A stretch of 11,835 nt of DNA from an uncultured Clostridia bacterium (GTDB lineage: Bacteria > Bacillota_A > Clostridia > Oscillospirales > Ruminococcaceae). This document shows positions 6,376 to 11,835 of this stretch, in pieces. A program made the translations under genes and the position numbers. Position 1 is the stretch's first letter; each line of letters starts with the position of its first letter. The stretch is from positions 1-11,835 of the forward strand of contig CAMVPV010000008.1 in the NCBI GenBank assembly GCA_947169455.1. Reading direction: 5' to 3'. The notes beneath the pieces are model-generated. The model was not told where the DNA came from, made no database searches, and worked only from the letters and a program-made list of their open reading frames with translations.

Positions 6376-6404
6376 AATATATATTTATATATCGGTAAAG
6401 TCAG
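6376..6404 (-). promoter_or_regulatory. Candidate sigma-A promoter for metF operon
   Basis: Read on the minus strand, CTGACT (-35, 6399-6404) and TATATT (-10, 6376-6381) are separated by 17 bp of very AT-rich sequence. The -35 ends two bases past the maf stop codon, so the promoter fills the maf-metF gap. The -35 matches TTGACA at only four of six positions, so this is plausible rather than certain. Readthrough from maf is also possible, because no terminator is evident after maf. Confidence 0.5.
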
Positions 6405-6405
6405 A

Positions 6406-6981
6406 TCATATTATCGCCGAAGCGATAAGTTCTCTTTTCAGACGGGCGGCGGGCAGCCCGACGATATTGTTGTAATCGCCCTTTATCTCCTTCACGAGCA
6501 TACCGCCGAGACCCTGTATCCCGTAGGCGCCTGCCTTGTCACGGGGCTCGCCCGAGCGCACATAATCGTCGATCTCCGCCGGTGTCAGCGGGTAGAATTC
6601 CACCTCGGATATCTGCGAGAACAATTTTTCTTCGGTATCTCCGTTTTCGCCGCGCATCATGATGCATACGCCGGTTATGACCCTGTGCCGCCTGCCCGAC
6701 AATTCTGCGAGCATACGCGCGGCGTCGGCGTCATCGGCGGGCTTGCCCATGATCTCATTGCCGAGCACGACCACGGTATCGCAGCCGATCACTGCGCTGT
6801 CTGGGTTATCCCTGAATACTGCGGCAGCTTTCAGCCGCGCAAGGTAAGCCGGAGCCTTTTCAGCGGTGATATCGTCGGGGAGAGTCTCATCTGCGTCAGA
6901 GGGTATTATTTCAAAATCGTCCGTTACGAGGGACATGAGTTCTTTTCTCCGCGGTGAAGCGGAAGCGAGGATCAAACGCAT
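6406..6981 (-). CDS. maf: Maf/YhdE-family nucleoside triphosphate pyrophosphatase
   Basis: Maf proteins hydrolyse non-canonical or pyrimidine nucleoside triphosphates (dTTP/UTP type for the YhdE branch) to monophosphates, acting as housecleaning enzymes. They also influence septum formation in Bacillus. The 191-aa protein begins with the hallmark MRLILASASPRRKELM and contains GCDTVV, GKPADDADA, GRRHRVITGV, GEPRDKAGAYGIQGLGG and DYNNIVGLP. All are active-site motifs of the family. The start chosen is the ATG at 6979-6981, which has AGGTG 9 nt upstream and places SASPRR at the normal position. An in-frame ATG 42 nt further upstream lies inside the terminator hairpin of the preceding operon and adds 14 unrelated residues, so it is rejected. 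Base composition is like that of its neighbours. It has no close operon partner, since a terminator lies upstream and a 123-bp gap follows. Confidence 0.93.
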   Translation of the reverse strand: MRLILASASPRRKELMSLVTDDFEIIPSDADETLPDDITAEKAPAYLARLKAAAVFRDNPDSAVIGCDTVVVLGNEIMGKPADDADAARMLAELSGRRHRVITGVCIMMRGENGDTEEKLFSQISEVEFYPLTPAEIDDYVRSGEPRDKAGAYGIQGLGGMLVKEIKGDYNNIVGLPAARLKRELIASAII

Positions 6982-7002
6982 TATAAAAACACCTGTTTCA
7001 TG

Positions 7003-7063
7003 AAAAAAAGGACTGCACTGCACAGAGCCTGTTCATTATTATAACAGGCTCTATGCGCAGTCC
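7003..7063 (-). terminator. Strong intrinsic terminator of the TerD/AIM24 operon
   Basis: The outer arms GGACTGC (7010-7016) and GCAGTCC (7057-7063) enclose a perfect 10-bp inner stem, 7024-7033 with 7043-7052 (AGAGCCTGTT arm), with internal mismatched bases between the two stems. On the minus strand the hairpin is followed immediately by seven U residues (A7 at 7003-7009). It starts 15 bp after the stop codon of the second TerD gene. It isolates that operon from maf, although the maf ribosome binding site lies only a few bases beyond. Confidence 0.9.
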
Positions 7064-7077
7064 CGTATTTTGTTATG

Positions 7078-7671
7078 TCAGCCCATGCTTCTGAGATATT
7101 TTGCGGAGAAGCCGGGTGTTATGGAAACATCCTCAGTGGCTTCGCCTATTGCGGAGAATTTCCATTCGCCGTTCTTCTGATATATCTCGCCGAACGCCAT
7201 GGTCGTCTTTCCGGCAAATTTCGAGTTGTCCGAGAGAGTATAGCGGCAGATCTCCTTGCGGGAATCCCTGTCCTCTATGCGGACGAACGCATTCTTGACC
7301 TTGTCGAAGCTCTGCTTGCGCTTGTCTCCGAGGTAAATGCATACGCCGAGAAGGATATGGGTATATTCGGCGGGCAGCTTGTCCAGGTCGATAAGGATCT
7401 GCTCGTCGTCTCCCTCGCCCTCACCGGTGAGGTTATCACCTGTGTGGCGCACCGCATTGGAAGGGTGCGTGAGATTTGCAAAATACACAACGTCCTTCAG
7501 GCTGGACATTTTACCGTCCTCGCCGCAGACGAAAGCAAATGCATCAAGGTCAAAGGACTGGAGCTTCAGCAGGGGAAGATCCCATCCGAGACCGACCAGC
7601 AGATGTCTGAGTGAGCCTCCGCTTTCCTTTGAAAGGCTTATCTTCTGTCCTTTTACTAAACTAATTGCCAT
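7078..7671 (-). CDS. TerD-family calcium-binding stress protein, divergent paralogue
   Basis: TerD-domain proteins are cytoplasmic, bind Ca2+ and belong to the Ter stress-response systems first known from tellurite resistance. The 197 residues align along their whole length with the TerD encoded two genes upstream: MAISLVKGQKISL at the start, LLVGLGWD at 24-31, FDLDAFAF at 40-47, GDNLTGEGEGDDEQI at 78-92, and FGEIYQKNGEWKFSAIGE near the end. The acidic residues of the Ca2+ sites, including Asp41 and Asp43 and the Asp/Glu cluster at 84-90, are kept. It differs from its paralogue by a Phe in place of Ser after the Asp-Ala pair, by a divergent 150-160 segment, and by a C-terminus (SITPGFSAKYLRSMG) unlike the Gly/Ala-rich tail of the other copy. 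GGAG lies 11 nt before the ATG, a long spacing that suggests weaker initiation. It is third in the operon, 22 nt after the AIM24-like gene. Confidence 0.92.
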   Translation of the reverse strand: MAISLVKGQKISLSKESGGSLRHLLVGLGWDLPLLKLQSFDLDAFAFVCGEDGKMSSLKDVVYFANLTHPSNAVRHTGDNLTGEGEGDDEQILIDLDKLPAEYTHILLGVCIYLGDKRKQSFDKVKNAFVRIEDRDSRKEICRYTLSDNSKFAGKTTMAFGEIYQKNGEWKFSAIGEATEDVSITPGFSAKYLRSMG

Positions 7672-7693
7672 ATCGCATCATACTCCGAATTCA

Positions 7694-8515
7694 TCAGCTT
7701 GTGGAAGCGCCGGCAGCGTACGGATTGAGCGCGCCGAGCATACCATAGACCTTTATGGTGGGTGCGAGCCATACCTGACCCGTTCCGCGGTAAACATTCA
7801 CAAGACCTTCTCCGCTGACTGCCGAGCCGAGGAGAGACTTTGCACTTCTTTCAACGGTGAAGTTGATGGAAGCCGTTCTGAGTACGGCAAAGCTGCCATC
7901 TACCTTGAGGGTATCGTTTTCGAGCTCGATGATATCTATCTCGTCCATGGGAACAGCGCATTCGAGCACCACGAGACCGGGTCCCTTTATGGACATCTGG
8001 AACACGCCCTCTCCGCCTGCGACCGCAGCGGAGATGTTCTTCTGCATAACTGCGGAAACATTGACGCTTCCCTGTGCTGCATAGAACATACCCTTATCGA
8101 CTACGACCTCCTCGCCGGGAGCAAGCTCGAGCGTGAGGAAGTGCCTGAACGAGGGTTCGAGAACTACCATACCTGTTCCGCGGTATTCAGGCTGGGCAAC
8201 AGCCTCGCCGGTAGCCATTCCGGTGAACATCCTGCCGAGGACATTGCCGGCGGTAACTCCGGACACCATTTCAAGATTTCCGCGGAAGTAGCTCATGGCG
8301 CCGGGTTCGACCTTGACGCTGTCGTTATTGAGATATACAGCGACCTGTCTTGCGCGGATATTCTGCTTGTTCATGAAGTACATGGTCTGTGCCTGATAGA
8401 TAGAGGACGCGCCGAGCAGCTGCTCATATTCGAGAACGTCGATCTTGCAGGTCTTGTTTTCGCTTGAGTCGATCACGCGGATATTCTTGCGTGAACCCTG
8501 TGCATTATAATTCAT
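7694..8515 (-). CDS. AIM24-family (TIGR00266-like) protein
   Basis: This 273-aa protein resembles the AIM24 / DUF124 family of beta-rich, trimer-forming proteins. Its features are an N-terminal half with AVYLNNDSVKVEPGAMSYFRGNLEM, a Gly-rich middle (GVTAGNVLGRMFTGMATGEAV), repeated beta segments such as GTGMVVLEPS and GPGLVVLECAVP, and a late GEGLVNVYRGTGQVWLAPT. No signal peptide or transmembrane helix is obvious. The biochemical role of bacterial members is unknown. In many genomes they neighbour TerD genes, and the family is treated as a component of Ter-type stress systems. Here the gene lies between two TerD genes with gaps of 18 and 22 nt, which strongly implies joint function. GGAGG lies 7 nt before the ATG, the best ribosome binding site of the operon. 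Confidence 0.87.
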   Translation of the reverse strand: MNYNAQGSRKNIRVIDSSENKTCKIDVLEYEQLLGASSIYQAQTMYFMNKQNIRARQVAVYLNNDSVKVEPGAMSYFRGNLEMVSGVTAGNVLGRMFTGMATGEAVAQPEYRGTGMVVLEPSFRHFLTLELAPGEEVVVDKGMFYAAQGSVNVSAVMQKNISAAVAGGEGVFQMSIKGPGLVVLECAVPMDEIDIIELENDTLKVDGSFAVLRTASINFTVERSAKSLLGSAVSGEGLVNVYRGTGQVWLAPTIKVYGMLGALNPYAAGASTS

Positions 8516-8533
8516 TGATGCTCCTCCCGCTTA

Positions 8534-9115
8534 TCAGCCTGCATTCAGACCGTAGTTAGCGCAGAGAGCAGCAAGACCGCCGGAGAAGCCGTTTCCGATA
8601 GCGTTGAACTTCCATTCAGCGCCGTTTCTGTAAAGCTCACCGACAACGATAGCTGTTTCGATGGAGAAATCTTCGCTGAGGTCATATCTGATGAGCTCAG
8701 TGCCGCTCGCCTCATCAATGATGCGGATATATGCGTTGGATACCTGACCGAAGTTCTGACCGCGCTTGTCCGCATCGTAGATAGTAACGGTGAAGTCTAT
8801 CTTATCTACATTTGCGGGTACCTTGCCGAGATCGACCTTGATCTGTTCATCATCGCCGTCGCCTGCGCCGGTGAGGTTGTCGCCGAGGCTCTGAACAGAA
8901 CCGCTGGCATGAGTCTGATTGCCGTAGAATATGAAATCCTGATCGGAACCTGCCTTGCCGTCCGCACCGATGAGGAACGCCGAAGCGTCGAGGTCAAAAT
9001 CGAAGCCTCCGTCATACTTGTTTACGTCCCATCCGAGACCTACGAGGATATTGTTAAGTCCGGGATTTGTTTTTGTGAGATCGATCTTCTGACCCTTCTG
9101 CAAGCTGATAGCCAT
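8534..9115 (-). CDS. terD: TerD-family calcium-binding stress protein
   Basis: First gene of the Ter-like operon. The 193 residues show a full canonical TerD domain: [24 protein letters not shown] (23-31), [13 protein letters not shown] (37-49), the Ca2+-binding cluster [15 protein letters not shown] (78-92), [17 protein letters not shown] (109-125), and [20 protein letters not shown] (157-176). The C-terminal Gly/Ala-rich tail is usual for the family. TerD members bind calcium and are linked to tolerance of tellurite, oxidants, phage and colicins in other bacteria, but the molecular activity is unresolved. The start ATG follows AAAGGAAG by 8 nt. A consensus promoter lies at 9205-9233, leaving a leader of about 83 nt. 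TerC, the usual membrane partner, is not in this window. Confidence 0.95.
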   Translation of the reverse strand: MAISLQKGQKIDLTKTNPGLNNILVGLGWDVNKYDGGFDFDLDASAFLIGADGKAGSDQDFIFYGNQTHASGSVQSLGDNLTGAGDGDDEQIKVDLGKVPANVDKIDFTVTIYDADKRGQNFGQVSNAYIRIIDEASGTELIRYDLSEDFSIETAIVVGELYRNGAEWKFNAIGNGFSGGLAALCANYGLNAG

Positions 9116-9204
9116 AATGAAAACTTCCTTTCGTTTCTGGATTATTCCGCTTATATCACAGCGGCGATATTTTTGTGAACGGAGTGAGCCGTCCTAACAA
9201 AATT

Positions 9205-9233
9205 ATTATAACATACGCATATTATAATGTCAA
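9205..9233 (-). promoter_or_regulatory. Consensus extended -10 sigma-A promoter of the terD operon
   Basis: On the minus strand a perfect TTGACA (9228-9233) and a perfect TATAAT (9205-9210) are separated by exactly 17 bp, with TG one base before the -10 (TGTTATAAT). Transcription should begin near 9198. Immediately upstream of the -35 is a 7-5-7 inverted repeat (TAATTTT at 9246-9252, read on the minus strand, with AAAATTA at 9234-9240). It could be an UP-like element or an operator. A promoter this close to consensus suggests high basal expression or tight repression. Confidence 0.9.
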
Positions 9234-9299
9234 TAATTTTAACAAAAAATTACATGATTCTAATTGCATTTTAATACAGGCAGACAATTAACCGCACAT

Positions 9300-9336
9300 A
9301 AAAAGCCCGCAGGCGTTCATACGAACGTCTGCGGGC
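9300..9336 (-). terminator. Intrinsic terminator after the 98-aa conserved gene
   Basis: Positions 9305-9318 and 9323-9336 form a 14-bp GC-rich stem with one G-T wobble and the loop ATAC. On the minus strand it is followed by five U residues (A run at 9300-9304). It begins 11 bp after the stop codon of the gene ending at 9348 and ends that single-gene transcript before the terD promoter. The plus-strand side lacks a U-run. Confidence 0.9.
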
Positions 9337-9347
9337 GGTGCTGCTTT

Positions 9348-9644
9348 TCAGCTTTCCTGGCGGGAGAGCCATATATATGCGATATCGAGCGCTTCATACA
9401 GGCTGCTCTTTTCGCTCTGCTTCACGATAGCAGCCACAGGGTTTTCCTCGTCGGTCTTCATCTGATAGATGCGTATCTTGCTTGCAACATCTATGGAGCC
9501 CATTTTTGTCTTTTCGGCTATCTGCATCATGATGACGGTCTTGTCATACATATTGCCGAAGTAGATCTCATCGCCCTTGCGGACGAGCGGATAACCCTTA
9601 TAGGTAAAAAAGTCGTTTTTCTTTTCTGCTGCGGCTTCACTCAC
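9348..9644 (-). CDS. Conserved hypothetical protein of about 98 aa, function unknown
   Basis: The protein is small and soluble, without a signal peptide, membrane helix or cysteine. Its core reads FFTYKGYPLVRKGDEIYFGN, then YDKTVIMMQIAEK, and ends in an acidic/aromatic segment (SSLYEALDIAYIWLSRQ). I recognise the pattern Y-K-G-x-P-L-V-R, then Y-x-G-(N/D)-M-x-D-K, then L-Y-(D/E)-A-L-D-I as a recurring uncharacterised family in clostridial genomes, but I know of no function. The start chosen is the GTG at 9642-9644, preceded at 7-nt spacing by a perfect AAAGGAGG. A GTG nine codons upstream is in frame but has no good ribosome binding site, and its extra residues would be encoded by the Shine-Dalgarno itself. 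The gene forms its own unit with a strong promoter (9692-9720) and terminator (9300-9336), next to the Ter operon. Confidence 0.82.
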   Translation of the reverse strand: MSEAAAEKKNDFFTYKGYPLVRKGDEIYFGNMYDKTVIMMQIAEKTKMGSIDVASKIRIYQMKTDEENPVAAIVKQSEKSSLYEALDIAYIWLSRQES

Positions 9645-9651
9645 TGCTATT

Positions 9652-9659
9652 CCTCCTTT
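9652..9659 (-). promoter_or_regulatory. Perfect Shine-Dalgarno deciding a GTG start
   Basis: AAAGGAGG on the minus strand, 7 nt before the GTG at 9642-9644. It is fully complementary to the anti-Shine-Dalgarno of 16S rRNA and is the strongest such site in the window. It favours the internal GTG over the upstream GTG at 9669-9671 as the true start of the 98-aa protein. Confidence 0.85.
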
Positions 9660-9691
9660 GGTCTGACTCACACTTTGCCTTACGATAATAT

Positions 9692-9720
9692 ATTATAACA
9701 TTTTATCCTAAAAAATGCAA
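9692..9720 (-). promoter_or_regulatory. Extended -10 sigma-A promoter of the 98-aa gene
   Basis: On the minus strand TTGCAT (-35, 9715-9720) and TATAAT (-10, 9692-9697) are 17 bp apart, with TG one base before the -10. The start site should lie near 9685, giving a leader of about 40 nt. Two identical GACAAAA heptamers (9724-9730 and 9744-9750 on the plus strand as TTTTGTC) lie just upstream with a 20-bp period, about two helical turns. This suggests a tandem activator or repressor site. Confidence 0.85.
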
Positions 9721-9758
9721 GTGTTTTGTCATAAAATGAATTATTTTGTCTGTGAGGG

Positions 9759-9781
9759 CTTTCCGGAAAGTATATATATAA
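9759..9781. other. 12-bp palindrome and TA tract between the DUF4340 gene and the next promoter
   Basis: CTTTCCGGAAAG at 9759-9770 is a perfect 12-bp palindrome followed by an alternating TA tract (9771-9780). It lies 56 bp beyond the DUF4340 stop codon. There is no U-run on either strand, so it is not a convincing intrinsic terminator. It could be a protein-binding site upstream of the promoter at 9692-9720. No other terminator for the transporter operon is visible in 9721-9826. Confidence 0.35.
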
Positions 9782-9826
9782 TATCACACCGGAACGGAAT
9801 ATATCGTCGAAACACCGGGGCTCCGA

Positions 9827-11284
9827 TCACCAGTTGCCGATGACCTCTCCGCCCGTCTCCATGCTTTTCAGATTCTGTATCAGCCTGTCAACGTAGGTCG
9901 TGCGGCAGCGGAAGCTCATTCTTCCGTTCAGACGCACTGCCGTCATCCTGTCCTTGTCGGGAATGAATTCTATCACATCGTCGCCCAGCGCCTTGCTGTT
10001 CACCTTTATGGTTATCCTCGGCGGTGTGTCGGTGTCGGTGATGTATAGTTCCTCGGCGGGCGCGCGCAGGATGAACTGGTAGAACGATTTGAACAGGTCG
10101 GTATCCTCATAGGGCTTGCCGTCGAGCTTTACAGAGAAATCGTCCTTGTCGCCGCTGAGGTCAAAATGCCGGTTCACGCCGTCCGTTTCGATGTCAAGGC
10201 TGTCAACCGAGTAGATGTAGTTGGTGGCTATCATGCTCACGGTGATGTCGAGCGGCATAACTGTCACCCACGGAACATCTTCCTTGTTGAAGGTGTACAC
10301 CACGTTCTCAAAATCATGTACGAGCCCGTAATATCCCGTCAGGTTGCCGTCCTCATCCTTTATGGCGTTACCGATATCGAGTATCAGCTCGCCGGCGACT
10401 ATATCGAAATCCACGGTCGCGGCGGGTTCCTTCAGTCCGAATTCCTCAAGCTGCTTTTCATCGGGGCTGAGCGCTGCAACGCCCGAAGCGGTGATCGAAT
10501 AGATCTTTTCAAGGAAATCCTTGCTCGCATCGGGATTGAGGTTCAGCGTAACAGGCTCGGTCATTATGTGTGTGGAGGAATTTCCCGTGATTATGTCGGG
10601 GTCGTCCTGGCGCGGGTCATATTCCACACGGATATCGTAGTCGATATCGGGGCGGGAAACAGTTATCGCGTTTATCCTCGATGCCTCAATTCCGTCGTCC
10701 GGGTCGGTGTCTGCGGGGACGCCGTAGATCAGCTTGTGTATGAAATCGGTGTCCTCGGAGAGCAGCGGGATCACGGCGTCATCGTCGGCGGTATAGACGG
10801 TCTTTTCACCGTTCAGCGTGATATAATACTCACCGCCGGAGGGTATCTCGCTGCCCACCGCTATGATCATTTCCGAGCCGGAAAAGTGTATGTCCGCAGT
10901 GACCTGCGGCTCTGCGAGCCCATATATCGAAAGATCGTCCGGGGCTTCGTTCACGGTCTGCAGCGCAGTCAGCGAAGCACAGCTGTTCACGGTAGATTCG
11001 AGTGCGCTCCTGCTGAGGGGGTACTTTTCCATGCCCTCTACCGTCCACTGACCTTCTGCGTACTTTACGAGCTTCAGTGTGCCGTCCGGCTTTTTCAGAT
11101 CGACCGAAACTATATCGTCGGGGTTCTTGTCATAAAGCAGTTTTGATTCCTTCTGAGGAGCTGTTGTTTCCTGGACTTCCTCTTCTTCCTTTTCGGGCGC
11201 GGTCAGCATCAGGGCTGTCACTACACCGCCGAGAACGACGGCAGCCGAACAGCCTGCGACGATAGCTTTTGTCCTTGGCTTCAT
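9827..11284 (-). CDS. DUF4340 domain-containing membrane-anchored protein
   Basis: The 485-aa protein starts with a basic patch and one hydrophobic segment (about residues 7-29, KAIVAGCSAAVVLGGVVTAL). A Glu-rich linker follows (EKEEEEVQETT), then a long extracytoplasmic region. That region shows the DUF4340 pattern: DIVSVDLKKPDG, GQWTVEGMEKYPLSRSALES, the turn LSIYGLAEPQVTADI, VGSEIPSGGEYYITL and VYTADDDAVIPLL. A second related unit occurs at about 275-330 (LEEFGLKEPAATVDFDI, with GYYGLVHDFENVVYTF). DUF4340 proteins are regularly encoded beside GldG-type ABC transporter auxiliary proteins and probably work on the outer face of the membrane with that transporter. Substrate and activity are unknown. 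The ATG overlaps the stop codon of the upstream gene by one base (TAATG), with AAGGAG 6 nt before it. There is a Cys at residue 12, but it lies within the hydrophobic segment and no clear lipobox follows a signal peptide, so anchoring by the helix is more likely. Confidence 0.88.
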   Translation of the reverse strand: MKPRTKAIVAGCSAAVVLGGVVTALMLTAPEKEEEEVQETTAPQKESKLLYDKNPDDIVSVDLKKPDGTLKLVKYAEGQWTVEGMEKYPLSRSALESTVNSCASLTALQTVNEAPDDLSIYGLAEPQVTADIHFSGSEMIIAVGSEIPSGGEYYITLNGEKTVYTADDDAVIPLLSEDTDFIHKLIYGVPADTDPDDGIEASRINAITVSRPDIDYDIRVEYDPRQDDPDIITGNSSTHIMTEPVTLNLNPDASKDFLEKIYSITASGVAALSPDEKQLEEFGLKEPAATVDFDIVAGELILDIGNAIKDEDGNLTGYYGLVHDFENVVYTFNKEDVPWVTVMPLDITVSMIATNYIYSVDSLDIETDGVNRHFDLSGDKDDFSVKLDGKPYEDTDLFKSFYQFILRAPAEELYITDTDTPPRITIKVNSKALGDDVIEFIPDKDRMTAVRLNGRMSFRCRTTYVDRLIQNLKSMETGGEVIGNW

Positions 11285-11835
11285 TACTTACTTCTCCTTC
11301 TGAGATATACACCGATACCTATCGCGGCTACCGTTACGGGGATTATCACCACGAAAACCGTGAAGCATTTCTTGTAGGTCTCCATGTTCATATCGAACGT
11401 TTCGGAGGTGAGATCCTTTGCCACTATGGTGATGCCCTCGGTCTTTCCTGTGAGAGTATTGAGCGCGGAAATGAAATAATCGCCGTTGTTGTAGTAGGAG
11501 GCGCCAGTGATATCGGCGCCGAGCATATCGGATCCGCCTACCGCGAGGATATTGCTGTAAACCATCTTGTTCTCGTCGTTGAAGATATACTTCCTGCCGA
11601 CAGCCATCGTGTTCTGTGCGGCATAGTCGAGAGTAACGTCCTCACCGTTCTCGGCTGCGGTCTTTATCTCGTTCGTGAGTACGAACGCAGTATTTTCGGT
11701 AGTGATGAGGGGGATAGTCTTGCGGTTATCCTTGCGGTTCTTGCTCCCGGAGAAGATGAGGAACTGGTTCTTTTGGGACATGGTTCTCCCCATCGCCACA
11801 ACCCTGTCTACGAAGTTTTGCAGGAACAGGCGGAT
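11284..11835 (-). CDS. GldG-family ABC transporter auxiliary protein, C-terminal part (cut by window edge)
   Basis: The frame is open to the window edge, so only the last 183 residues are seen and the start lies outside. The visible part holds a stretch ending TTENTAFVLTNEIKTAAENG, then MAVGRKYIFNDENKMVYSNI and YYNNGDYFISALNTLTGKTE. A single transmembrane helix near the end (about 22 residues, FVVIIPVTVAAIGIGVYL) is followed by RRRSK as a cytoplasmic stop-transfer. The NGDYFxxALNxLTGK motif followed by ITIVAKDL and a terminal helix is typical of GldG / ABC_transp_aux proteins, which act with an ABC ATPase and permease (GldA/GldF type). Those genes are expected upstream, outside the window. 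Internal ATG and GTG codons near 11781-11799 are not taken as starts because coding continues through them without a ribosome binding site. The gene is coupled to the DUF4340 gene by a 1-nt overlap. Confidence 0.82.
   Translation of the reverse strand: MRLFLQNFVDRVVAMGRTMSQKNQFLIFSGSKNRKDNRKTIPLITTENTAFVLTNEIKTAAENGEDVTLDYAAQNTMAVGRKYIFNDENKMVYSNILAVGGSDMLGADITGASYYNNGDYFISALNTLTGKTEGITIVAKDLTSETFDMNMETYKKCFTVFVVIIPVTVAAIGIGVYLRRRSK

Noticed and set aside
6982..7023. Upstream in-frame ATG as the start of maf
   Set aside because: It lies in the stem of the preceding terminator, has no ribosome binding site and would add residues before the hallmark N-terminus that other Maf proteins lack.
7337..8467. 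Plus-strand open frame of 376 codons opposite the AIM24-like gene
   Set aside because: Antisense to two genes with clear family matches and good ribosome binding sites; low-complexity Ser/Arg-rich translation and no initiation signals.
9645..9671. Upstream in-frame GTG as start of the 98-aa gene
   Set aside because: The perfect AAAGGAGG lies inside this stretch and is correctly spaced for the later GTG, so the upstream codons are most likely untranslated leader.

Overview
The window reads as chromosomal DNA from a Gram-positive anaerobe of the Oscillospiraceae (Ruminococcus-like). This is inferred from the clostridial style of the proteins, the AAAGGAGG-type ribosome binding sites, near-consensus sigma-A promoters, a MetH whose reactivation domain is a separate protein, and a GldG/DUF4340 transporter-accessory pair. 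Every intact gene lies on the minus strand, so transcription runs from high to low coordinates. I see no tRNA, rRNA, CRISPR array, transposase or phage gene.

In order of transcription: (1) 11835-9827 holds the 3' end of a GldG-type ABC transporter auxiliary protein, cut by the window edge, followed with a 1-nt overlap by a DUF4340 protein. (2) 9720-9300 is a single-gene unit: an extended -10 promoter, a 98-aa conserved protein of unknown function that starts at a GTG behind a perfect Shine-Dalgarno, and an intrinsic terminator. (3) 9233-7003 is a compact TerD / AIM24-like / TerD operon with a textbook promoter (TTGACA-17-TATAAT) and a strong terminator. (4) 6981-6406 is maf. (5) 6404-2274 is a methionine/one-carbon operon: metF, a methionine synthase reactivation protein and cobalamin-dependent metH, with very tight spacing. 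(6) 2195-368 is ung (uracil-DNA glycosylase) followed 10 nt later by a PAS/LuxR-type regulator, closed by a bidirectional terminator at 301-344. (7) 1-300 has no gene. It holds a nested set of perfect inverted repeats that folds into a multi-branched structure, then short direct repeats.

The most unusual object lies inside the methionine operon. The 5' part of the reactivation gene is interrupted by about 125 bp whose opposite (+) strand encodes what looks like the first 40 or so residues of the redox chaperone Hsp33 (HslO). The native beginning of the reactivation protein sits just after metF. The same frame then hits a TAA at 5320-5322 inside the hslO-like segment and reopens into the rest of the protein. 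The reactivation protein is therefore probably 5'-disrupted, or starts at a poor GTG inside the foreign segment. This bears on whether the cobalamin-dependent MetH can be reactivated in this strain.

Other points of interest are a Gly-to-Val change in the otherwise invariant GQDPYH motif of the uracil-DNA glycosylase, the minimal Ter module built from two unequal TerD paralogues around an AIM24-like protein, and the structured element at the left edge.
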